Below, piece by piece: positions 6,282 through 11,569 of a stretch of 11,569 bases of DNA (positions are counted from its first letter, which is position 1; each line of letters starts with the position of its first letter). The stretch is from Spirochaetaceae bacterium (lineage in GTDB: Bacteria; Spirochaetota; Spirochaetia; DSM-27196; PWMO01), in assembly GCA_003558175.1 (NCBI GenBank), contig PWMO01000330.1, forward strand, positions 1 through 11,569. The letters run 5' to 3'. Below the pieces are notes generated by a model. It had not been told where the DNA came from, made no database searches, and saw nothing but the letters and a program-made list of their open reading frames with translations. The position numbers and the translations under genes were made by a program.

Positions 6282-7424
6282 TTATCCGCGGCGGCGGAAG
6301 ACCTCTTTCTGCATCACCGACCGCTCATCCAGGTTGCGCAGCCCGGCTTCTTCGGCCCACTCCATGGCCTCGAGATACTCCTGTGTCGTGATTGCACGCG
6401 CGATCTTGGGATGCTCGAAGGCGCGGTGTTCAACTCGGTACTGCGACATGATGTTGACGTACGTATCCGGCGAGAGGCTTTCGGCCACCCAGTTCACGAA
6501 CTCGCGTGTGCCGGCAATGCGGTTGGGCATGACCAGGTGGCGGATCATCACTCCGCGCAGCGCTATTCCCTGCCTGTCGGTCTGCAGATTGCCCACCTGG
6601 CGATACATCTCTTCAATTGCCGCTTTGGCCACCCGCGGATAGTCCTGGGTGCTCCCGGTGTAGCGCTCGGCCTCAACCCCGTCTGTGAACTTCAGGTCGG
6701 GCAGGTAGATATCTACAACGCCGTCCAGCAGCTTGATCGCTTCCAGCGCATCGTAGCCGCCGGTGTTGTAGACCAGTGGTATCCGCAAGCCCTTGCCCGC
6801 GGCAATCCGAACGGCGGCAAGGATATTGGGCATCACGTGGCTGGGCGTGACAACGTTGATGTTGTGACAGCCGATGCCCTGCAACTGCAGCATTACATCG
6901 GCGAGCGTCTCATCGGCTACACGGCGGCCGCGGCCCTCGTGGGCGATCGGCCAGTTCTGGCAGAATACGCAGCGCAGGTTGCAGTTGGAGAAAAAGATGG
7001 TTCCCGAACCGTTGTGACCGACAAGCGGCAACTCCTCGCCGTAATGTGGCTGGGCGCTGTAGACAACCGCCTGCTCCGGCGCATTGCAGGCGCCGATCTG
7101 CCCCGCAAGGCGATTCACCCGGCAACGCCGCGGACAGAGCTCGCAATGTTCAAGATGCTCATATGCCTGCTCAACGCGTTGTTCGAACTTGCCTTCCGCT
7201 TCCAGTTTGAGGTAGGCGGGCTGCCACAGCTCTGCTCCCGGCCGGTCGCGTGGCTCAGGGTCGGCCGACGGCTTCTCCGGCGCCGACCTTTCAGCCGGCC
7301 CGTGTGCCAGCAAGGTGGTGCCGGCGGCGGCAATGCCGAGGTTGCGCAGAAAATGACGCCTGCTCTGGCCCCTGTCGCGTTGGTCGCCGGCCGTTGCCGG
7401 TAATGGACGTTTCATGGCTCCCAT
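6282..7424 (-). CDS. Radical SAM protein, PflX-like (COG1313 type), with Tat signal
   Basis: A 380-residue radical SAM protein related to the PflX/PflA-like activase group; its substrate is unknown. A twin-arginine motif SRRHFLRNLG (21-30) precedes a short hydrophobic segment (31-41, IAAAGTTLLAH) and a charged linker. An N-terminal Cys module (CELCPRRC, Cys94/97/101, then Cys113) precedes the 4Fe-4S site CX3CX2C (SNCNLRCVFC, Cys148/152/155). Downstream are VVTPSHVMPN, a YNTGGYD motif near 215 and YLPDLKF, all typical of the family. ATG 7424 has AAGGA 6 nt upstream; ATG 7415 (GAGG 9 nt upstream) is an alternative. The gene is convergent with the first radical SAM gene, with 1 bp between the two stop codons. 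The C-terminus looks complete. Confidence 0.82.
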   Translation of the reverse strand: MGAMKRPLPATAGDQRDRGQSRRHFLRNLGIAAAGTTLLAHGPAERSAPEKPSADPEPRDRPGAELWQPAYLKLEAEGKFEQRVEQAYEHLEHCELCPRRCRVNRLAGQIGACNAPEQAVVYSAQPHYGEELPLVGHNGSGTIFFSNCNLRCVFCQNWPIAHEGRGRRVADETLADVMLQLQGIGCHNINVVTPSHVMPNILAAVRIAAGKGLRIPLVYNTGGYDALEAIKLLDGVVDIYLPDLKFTDGVEAERYTGSTQDYPRVAKAAIEEMYRQVGNLQTDRQGIALRGVMIRHLVMPNRIAGTREFVNWVAESLSPDTYVNIMSQYRVEHRAFEHPKIARAITTQEYLEAMEWAEEAGLRNLDERSVMQKEVFRRRG

Positions 7425-7445
7425 CCTCGATCCTTCTATAGGTGA

Positions 7446-7474
7446 AATTTACCACGACCCCGGGCCGCGCGCAA
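7446..7474 (-). promoter_or_regulatory. Possible promoter of the PflX-like radical SAM gene
   Basis: On the minus strand TTGCGC (7474 to 7469) and TAAATT (7451 to 7446) are separated by exactly 17 nt, about 22 nt upstream of the ATG at 7424. The -10 matches 4 of 6 consensus bases and the -35 matches 3 of 6. The location and spacing fit, but the match is modest. Confidence 0.35.
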
Positions 7475-7534
7475 GGTCCAAATCGGCGTGTCGGAACCAG
7501 CGCGGATCGTGGGAGCGGGCGCCAGGGAGAACGA

Positions 7535-7551
7535 GCGACGGAGAACGTCGC
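7535..7551. repeat. Stem-loop in the divergent intergenic region
   Basis: GCGACG (7535-7540) and CGTCGC (7546-7551) form a perfect 6-bp stem with a 5-nt loop GAGAA. It lies between the divergent radical SAM and ATPase genes (intergenic 7425-7597). It could be a protein-binding palindrome or an RNA hairpin. No T-run follows on either strand, so a terminator is unlikely. I see no gene in the rest of this intergenic stretch. Confidence 0.35.
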
Positions 7552-7560
7552 GGCGGGGAG

Positions 7561-7589
7561 TGACGTCCGGCAGTACGATTGGGTATCTT
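7561..7589 (+). promoter_or_regulatory. Possible promoter of the small ATPase gene
   Basis: A weak -35 TGACGT (7561-7566) is separated by 17 nt from a -10-like TATCTT (7584-7589), which ends 8 nt before the ATG at 7598. Transcription would start at or next to the start codon, giving a very short leader or none. No clear Shine-Dalgarno sequence is seen before this ATG, which would fit. The -35 is poor. Confidence 0.25.
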
Positions 7590-7597
7590 CTTAGAGC

Positions 7598-8266
7598 ATG
7601 ATATCGGCACTGCAGTTCAAATCAGGATACCCGTTGAAACTCCCCGGCATCGGCGGGCGGCGGATCGCATTTGGTGACCGCATCAATGTGCTTTTTGGAC
7701 CCAACGGCGCAGGAAAGACTACTATTCTCAGCACCCTCGCGGCAGCGTGCGGCTGCGGCGAAGGAGGCTGGTCAAACGGCCGCGACGGGGGCGAGGCGCC
7801 CTTTGGTGCCACGGTGCAGCGCGACGGTCAGCCGGTGTTCTACCAGGACTGCTACCGTGACTCGGAGCAGTCGTTTGTCGGCGCCGACTACCTGGAGGCC
7901 AATGCCCACCTTCGTTCCACGGGCGAGAAACGCATTGGACTGGTCAATGAGCTGATAGACTATATCGAAGACCGGTTTCTGACCTACCGCCAGAAGCGCA
8001 CCGATCGCCCCACGCTATTGCTTGACGAGGTGGATAACCATATCGGTTTTGCCGGCCAGGCAATTCTATGGGGCGAGCTTTTTGCCCGCCTGTCCAAGAA
8101 GTATCAGCTGATCATTGCCACGCACAGCATCTTCCCAATCCTGCTGCGCCGCGACAGCAACCTGCGGCGGGACAACATCATTCTCCTTTCGCCGCAGTAC
8201 GACCATGTCTGCCTGCAGGAACTCGGCCGAGCGATCGACTACTACAACCGGCAGCGCGGTAGTTGA
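7598..8266 (+). CDS. Small stand-alone ABC-class/AAA ATPase (COG3910-like)
   Basis: A 222-residue soluble protein with all motifs of an ABC-type nucleotide-binding domain: Walker A GPNGAGKT (34-41), a signature-like STGEKR (107-112), Walker B TLLLDE (139-144) and an ATHS switch histidine (174-177). It has no membrane segment, no SMC-like coiled coil and no visible partner domain. The N-terminus (SGYPLKLPGI...FGDRINVLFG) resembles predicted ATPases of the COG3910 group and the broader RecF/AAA_15-like clan. The residues after Walker B are VDNHI rather than the PE..L common in the group. A Gly-rich insertion (51-66) follows the Walker A helix. The function is unknown. Relatives occur both as housekeeping proteins of unknown role and in defence modules, but there is no defence gene beside it. 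Start ATG 7598 is the only good choice for the N-terminal strand. Confidence 0.75.
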   Translation: MISALQFKSGYPLKLPGIGGRRIAFGDRINVLFGPNGAGKTTILSTLAAACGCGEGGWSNGRDGGEAPFGATVQRDGQPVFYQDCYRDSEQSFVGADYLEANAHLRSTGEKRIGLVNELIDYIEDRFLTYRQKRTDRPTLLLDEVDNHIGFAGQAILWGELFARLSKKYQLIIATHSIFPILLRRDSNLRRDNIILLSPQYDHVCLQELGRAIDYYNRQRGS

Positions 8267-8282
8267 AGCCGGTGGCGCTTCA
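8264..8282 (+). terminator. Hairpin at the ATPase stop codon (possible weak terminator)
   Basis: TGAAGC (8264-8269, which includes the TGA stop) and GCTTCA (8277-8282) form a perfect 6-bp inverted repeat with a 7-nt loop. There is no following T-tract, so intrinsic termination would be weak. It could limit read-through into the MFS gene or protect the mRNA 3' end. Confidence 0.3.
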
Positions 8283-8339
8283 GGATAGACTGTTCCTCGT
8301 ACCCCGCGTGCCGAGAGAATAATCCGCCTCAGCGAAGCT

Positions 8340-9569
8340 ATGAACCGTATGAAGACGCCCCGCGTGCTGCAGCAATCAGATCACAACCGTTCCCGCACTG
8401 TGGTAGTGGCGGCCAGTTTTCTCGTACAAGCTACGATGGTGGGCGTGATCTTCTCGTTCAGCGTATTCTTTGACGCGCTGCAGGCGGAGTTCGGCTGGTC
8501 ACGCGCGGTTATCTCCGGAGCAGCTTCGAGCACCTCGCTGGTCATGGGCCTGACCGGCATGATCTATGGCCGACTCAATGACCGACTGGGGCCTCGCGTG
8601 CTGGTTTCCTGGGCGGCGGTGCTGTTTTCCGCCGGCTACCTGTTGATGTCCCGAGTCAGCGCGCCGTGGCAGCTCTACCTGAGCTACGCCGGACTGGTGG
8701 GCGTGGCCTTTGGGGCACATGACGTAGTGACGCTTTCTACGGTAGCGCGCTGGTTTCGCAGTCGGCGCGGACAGATGTCCGGCATCGTCAAGACCGGTGC
8801 CGCGGCAGGGCAGGTGGTGACACCGGCGGTGATTGCCTTTCTGATTGCGCGCTTCGGCTGGCGTGGAACGTTTATCTGGATCGCTGCGCTGACGGGACCG
8901 CTGGTCATGCTCTTTGCGCAGTACCTGCGGGTTCCACCGCCGTCCGCCGAGCAGCGTGCCGCGGCTGCCTCGGTTGATCACGCACGGAACATCGCAGAGG
9001 CCGGCCGTACCGCAATGCGCAGTGCGACCTTTCGCCGAATCTGTATTGCCCAGCTCTGCCTGGCGTTCAGCATGCTGACCATCATCGTGCACGTGGTGCC
9101 GTACGCCACCGACCTGGGCGTGAGTCGACAGGTGGCCGCGAGCGTGCTGTCTACCATTGGTGCGGTGAGCATAATCGGAAGGCTCAGTGTTGGAACGCTG
9201 CTTGACCGTATCGGAGCTCGAAGATCACTGCAGATCTGCTACGCGATGATGCTCAGCTCCTTCGTTATCCTGCAGTTTGCATTTACTCCGCTGGTGCTCT
9301 ACCTCTTTGCGCTGGTGTACGGGGTGGCGCACGGAGGGGTGTTCACGTCCATGTCGCCGCTGGTGGCGGAGTGCTTTGGCACCGCGGCGCACGGACGCCT
9401 GTTCGGCACCGTTGTGTTCATCGGAACCATGGGCGGCGCGATGGGGCCCATCATTGCCGGTCACAGTTTTGATGTCCTGGCTACCTACCGCCCGGCGTTT
9501 CTGTTGATGATTCTGCTGGTATCGGTGGCGCTGGTTGCGATATCACGCGTCTCGAGCTGCAGGTCGTAA
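8340..9569 (+). CDS. MFS transporter, monocarboxylate/oxalate-formate antiporter-like
   Basis: A 409-residue inner-membrane carrier with the 12-helix layout of the major facilitator superfamily. The first half (about 20-200) contains the loop 2-3 motif GRLNDRLGPR (77-86) and an ARWFRSRRGQMSGI segment (136-149). That segment is like the ARWF..RRG..GI motif of the monocarboxylate-porter and oxalate:formate antiporter groups. A cytosolic loop (about 200-230) separates it from the second half, which repeats the loop motif as GTLLDRIGARRS (285-296). A small organic anion is the likely cargo but is not shown by the sequence. ATG 8340 is used; the ribosome site is weak (AGCGAAG), and ATG 8349 is possible. 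It follows the ATPase by 73 bp on the same strand, and no functional link is evident. Confidence 0.85.
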   Translation: MNRMKTPRVLQQSDHNRSRTVVVAASFLVQATMVGVIFSFSVFFDALQAEFGWSRAVISGAASSTSLVMGLTGMIYGRLNDRLGPRVLVSWAAVLFSAGYLLMSRVSAPWQLYLSYAGLVGVAFGAHDVVTLSTVARWFRSRRGQMSGIVKTGAAAGQVVTPAVIAFLIARFGWRGTFIWIAALTGPLVMLFAQYLRVPPPSAEQRAAAASVDHARNIAEAGRTAMRSATFRRICIAQLCLAFSMLTIIVHVVPYATDLGVSRQVAASVLSTIGAVSIIGRLSVGTLLDRIGARRSLQICYAMMLSSFVILQFAFTPLVLYLFALVYGVAHGGVFTSMSPLVAECFGTAAHGRLFGTVVFIGTMGGAMGPIIAGHSFDVLATYRPAFLLMILLVSVALVAISRVSSCRS

Positions 9570-9626
9570 CACGGGTCAGGCGGACCGGGAGAGCGAGCGG
9601 CCAATAGAGACAGCTTAAAAGAGGCA

Positions 9627-9654
9627 GTTGCGGAGAGTCGGTTGCGAAGAGTCA
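9627..9654 (+). repeat. Two tandem 14-nt units between the MFS gene and rsgA
   Basis: Two adjacent 14-nt units, GTTGCGGAGAGTCG (9627-9640) and GTTGCGAAGAGTCA (9641-9654), match at 12 of 14 positions. The second unit includes the stop codon of rsgA on the minus strand. On the minus strand the following bases keep a weak 14-nt rhythm (CTCT-containing units) to about 9600. The array lies in the 82-bp gap between two convergent genes. No clear terminator hairpin is seen there. Confidence 0.5.
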
Positions 9655-10746
9655 CCTGCGGTCTCTGCGTGCCCGCTTTGAAACGCTTTTCCATTTCTGC
9701 TTCTCTTGGGCGGTGGCGCCCAATCGGCGGCGGGTCTCGGCTTCGGCCAATTCGTCCCGCTGCTCCAGATAGTGCTCGAGCCGCGTGAGCGGCAATGCTC
9801 CCTCGGCAACTGCCCGCTGTACCGCGCAACCGGGCTCGCCCTGATGCCGGCAGTCGCGAAAACGACACCCGGCAGCCAGCTCCCGTACATCGGCAAAGCT
9901 CTCAAGCAGAGAGTGCTCTCCTCCCCAGAGCTGAACTTCACGCAGTCCCGGGGTGTCGATCAGCATCCCGCCCGCGGCGTCTCCGGCCGCTCCAGGGAGC
10001 ATCAGCAGCTGCGCGGTCGACGTGGTGTGACGCCCCTTGTTCTGAATCCGACTCACCTCGGCGGTGCGCCGCAGCTCCGTTCCCAGCAGCGCGTTCATGA
10101 TGCTCGATTTGCCCACACCTGACCGCCCCATACAGCACGTCGTCCGACCGGCAGTAATCAGGCCGTGCAGCTCCAAAAGTCCCGCACCGCTGCGCGTTGA
10201 GGTAATGCAGACAGGGATGTCGGAACGGACGGCAGCCGTCTGCAACCTGACCGTCTCAATGTAATCCGGCTGCGCGAGATCGGCCTTGTTGAGCACCACC
10301 AGCGGTGCAACCCCTCCCGCTGAGCAGAGCGTCAGAAATCGTTCCAGCAGCCCGGGAGAGAAATTTCGTCCTCCGTCGAGACCAAACACCAGTAGCGCCA
10401 TCTCTACATTGGCCGCCAGAAGCTGCGGGCAGGCGGCGCGCCCGGCTTGCCGACGCGTGATACTGCTTCTGCGCGGCAATATCTGCTGAATCAACCCGCC
10501 GTCCGGCGATAGGGCAACCCAGTCGCCCACCACCGGGTAATCGTCGGAGCCCGCCGCCAGGTAGCGAAAGGCCCCCGCCGCCTGCACCGTCTCTTCACGG
10601 CTTTCAGCCGGAATTACCACCCGCCAGTACACAGAATAGCGCCCGGTAACCCGCGCCGGAATGAGCTCGGCCGGCACGCTGTTCCAGTGGGTTTCCTCAT
10701 GTGCGGTCCAACCCCACGCCTCGGCACGCCGGTTATTTGTCGCCAT
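9652..10746 (-). CDS. rsgA: Ribosome small-subunit-dependent GTPase A
   Basis: A 364-residue circularly permuted GTPase that acts in late 30S ribosomal subunit maturation in the cytosol. It has the family's three-part build. An N-terminal OB-fold (about 30-95) contains PVVGDWVAL. The GTPase domain has its motifs in permuted order: G4 NKAD (153-156), then G1 GRSGVGKSS (207-215), GRHTT (238-242) and G3 DTPG (264-267). A C-terminal zinc site follows, C-x4-C-x-H-x5-C (Cys294, Cys299, His301, Cys307). The Arg/Lys-rich tail is usual. ATG 10746 is preferred over ATG 10758 because GAGG lies 6 nt before it, while nothing suitable precedes the longer start. The gene overlaps the end of the RNHCP gene by 14 bp, so the two are translationally coupled. 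Confidence 0.93.
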   Translation of the reverse strand: MATNNRRAEAWGWTAHEETHWNSVPAELIPARVTGRYSVYWRVVIPAESREETVQAAGAFRYLAAGSDDYPVVGDWVALSPDGGLIQQILPRRSSITRRQAGRAACPQLLAANVEMALLVFGLDGGRNFSPGLLERFLTLCSAGGVAPLVVLNKADLAQPDYIETVRLQTAAVRSDIPVCITSTRSGAGLLELHGLITAGRTTCCMGRSGVGKSSIMNALLGTELRRTAEVSRIQNKGRHTTSTAQLLMLPGAAGDAAGGMLIDTPGLREVQLWGGEHSLLESFADVRELAAGCRFRDCRHQGEPGCAVQRAVAEGALPLTRLEHYLEQRDELAEAETRRRLGATAQEKQKWKSVSKRARRDRR

Positions 10747-11125
10747 GGTCGGCCTCATTGGTGTCGCAGGTCAGCGCTTCCAGCGGGAAGGGAAGTCTGG
10801 TGAGCGGCCGCGCCGCCAGAGCGAGCAACGCTCGCTCGCTGTCATCCGGCCCGATTCTATTCAACTTGACGATCCCGCAGTCTGTACAGCGGTGAATCAG
10901 GCTCCACTCCCCGTTCGCCTGGACGTACACCCCAATCGCTTCCATGCTGCCGCGGCAACCGGATCGACGATCTCCCGGGCGCAGATCAACGTGGCGACTG
11001 GTTAAGCAGTAAGGACAGTGGTTGCGGTTGCGTGTTCCGCTGCGTGGCGGAACGGCGGTGCGGCCGCAGTTGATGCAGATGAATGTGTCTTCTGTTATGT
11101 GGAAGGAAACTGCCTGGCGTGACAT
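10733..11125 (-). CDS. RNHCP domain protein (zinc-ribbon, upstream partner of rsgA)
   Basis: A 130-residue protein of the RNHCP family, named for the motif seen here at residues 34-38 (TRNRNHCPYCL, Cys37/Cys40). Further Cys pairs or singles are at 17/20 (FICINCG), 57 (GCRGSM) and 80/83 (RCTDCG), which suggests two zinc ribbons. The segment after the motif (RHVDLRPGDR) is also typical. The biochemical role is not established. Coupling to rsgA by a 14-bp overlap suggests a job in ribosome assembly or RNA binding, as inference. The start at ATG 11125 is well supported by GAGGTG (plus-strand 11131-11136) 5 nt upstream. The last 25 residues are poorly conserved-looking and acidic. Confidence 0.85.
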   Translation of the reverse strand: MSRQAVSFHITEDTFICINCGRTAVPPRSGTRNRNHCPYCLTSRHVDLRPGDRRSGCRGSMEAIGVYVQANGEWSLIHRCTDCGIVKLNRIGPDDSERALLALAARPLTRLPFPLEALTCDTNEADHGDK

Positions 11126-11130
11126 GGCCC

Positions 11131-11136
11131 CACCTC
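11131..11136 (-). promoter_or_regulatory. Ribosome binding site of the RNHCP gene
   Basis: The minus strand reads GAGGTG, followed by GGGCC, placing the Shine-Dalgarno sequence 5 nt upstream of ATG 11125. It is strong and decides the start. Confidence 0.6.
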
Positions 11137-11189
11137 GAAATCTGGATGATCTCTCGCGTGCGGCTTGACGCTTCTGTTCTTGAGCTTGC

Positions 11190-11209
11190 TGATTCAGCTG
11201 AGTGAATCA
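11190..11209. promoter_or_regulatory. 7-bp inverted repeat, candidate operator between divergent genes
   Basis: TGATTCA (11190-11196) and TGAATCA (11203-11209) are perfect inverted arms with a 6-bp spacer, the geometry of a homodimeric repressor site. It lies in the 11126-11407 gap between the minus-strand RNHCP-rsgA pair and the plus-strand lipoprotein, about 65 bp upstream of the RNHCP start. The rest of that gap holds a TTGACG (11165-11170) and a TACAAT (11275-11280), but I could not pair either into a convincing promoter. Which regulator would bind is unknown. Confidence 0.4.
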
Positions 11210-11407
11210 CTGAAGGTGTTGCGAGGGCAAGCTGCGCGGGACGCGACGCGTCGCCGGAACAGATGCGCCTATGCTACAATGGCTGCCATGTACACTCATT
11301 ATCTGCAGACGGGCGGTGCAGGTCAAGCGACCGGCGAGGGCACGATACCGGCAACACGTGAAACCCTCGGCTCCGTTTGGACCGGCAGCAAAGTGACGCG
11401 AAGCAGG

Positions 11408-11569
11408 ATGCGCTTTGGTGTTGGCGGCCGGACGGTGCGGGTTGTGCTGGTGATGCTGACGGTTGGTTTGCTGGCAGGATGCGTGGAGGTGTTTCAGTAC
11501 GTCTCGCGCACTGAAGACGGCAAGACACACACCACGGTGGCGGTGCGAATCCAGAAGGCGATCTTTGAA
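11408..11569 (+). CDS. Lipoprotein, N-terminal part (cut by right edge)
   Basis: The first 54 codons of a probable exported lipoprotein, open at the right edge. Residues 1-24 form a lipoprotein signal peptide: a basic start (RFGVGGRTVR), the hydrophobic core VVLVMLTVGLL and the lipobox LAGC, with Cys25 as the lipidated residue. The mature part (VEVFQYVSRTEDGKTHTT...) is not recognised. ATG 11408 gives a signal peptide of normal length, though its ribosome site is poor (AGCAGG directly adjacent). The frame stays open upstream to ATG 11288, 8 nt after a TACAAT box, and also contains GTG 11393. A start at 11288 would add 40 residues, untypical before a lipobox but possible. Confidence 0.6.
   Translation, partial: MRFGVGGRTVRVVLVMLTVGLLAGCVEVFQYVSRTEDGKTHTTVAVRIQKAIFE

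Noticed and set aside
6411..7403. Long plus-strand open frame (330 codons) antisense to the PflX-like gene
   Set aside because: It is the complement of a protein with clear radical SAM motifs, has no recognisable domain, and results from high GC content.
7598..8266. Defence-system (retron, Septu or OLD-like) reading of the small ATPase
   Set aside because: There is no nuclease, reverse transcriptase, toxin or other defence partner beside it, only a radical SAM gene and an MFS transporter.
1..11569. CRISPR array, tRNA, rRNA, insertion sequence or phage att site
   Set aside because: I saw no regularly spaced repeats of 23-40 nt, no cloverleaf sequence, no transposase and no terminal inverted repeats.

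Overview
The window is 11.6 kb of GC-rich, densely coded DNA with eleven genes. Two of them run off the ends. The cell envelope looks diderm: there is a lipobox lipoprotein, two twin-arginine signals and a periplasmic DUF1007 protein. GTG and TTG starts look frequent. The gene set would suit a free-living, high-GC spirochaete or a similar anaerobic Gram-negative lineage. No marker here fixes the taxonomy, so that placement is a weak inference. The region reads as chromosomal: I see no mobile element, CRISPR array, phage gene, tRNA or rRNA.

Left part (1-5039 and on to 6280): a copper-exporting P-type ATPase (copA-like, minus strand, cut by the left edge) faces a plus-strand gene run. Between them lies a near-ideal promoter for the ATPase, with a CsoR-type ATACCC/GGGTAT palindrome inside its spacer. 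The plus-strand run is a NicO/RcnA-like metal transporter, a translationally coupled DUF1007 periplasmic protein, a large membrane protein containing a spermidine-synthase-like domain, and a radical SAM enzyme of the AmmeMemoRadiSam type. The spacing fits one operon.

Middle (6282-9569): a second radical SAM protein (PflX-like, COG1313 type) is read from the minus strand and ends 1 bp from the first one. Both radical SAM proteins carry twin-arginine signal motifs, which is biochemically odd. Divergent from the second is a small stand-alone ABC-class ATPase, followed by an MFS transporter of the monocarboxylate/oxalate-formate type.

Right part (9570-11569): a minus-strand pair encodes an RNHCP zinc-ribbon protein and the ribosome-assembly GTPase RsgA, overlapping by 14 bp. 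Divergent from it is the start of a plus-strand lipoprotein, cut by the right edge. A palindrome lies in the region between them.

The most notable element is the cluster of an integral-membrane SAM-domain protein with two apparently exported or membrane-tethered radical SAM enzymes, next to metal-transport genes. The membrane protein also contains three separate in-frame tandem micro-repeats.
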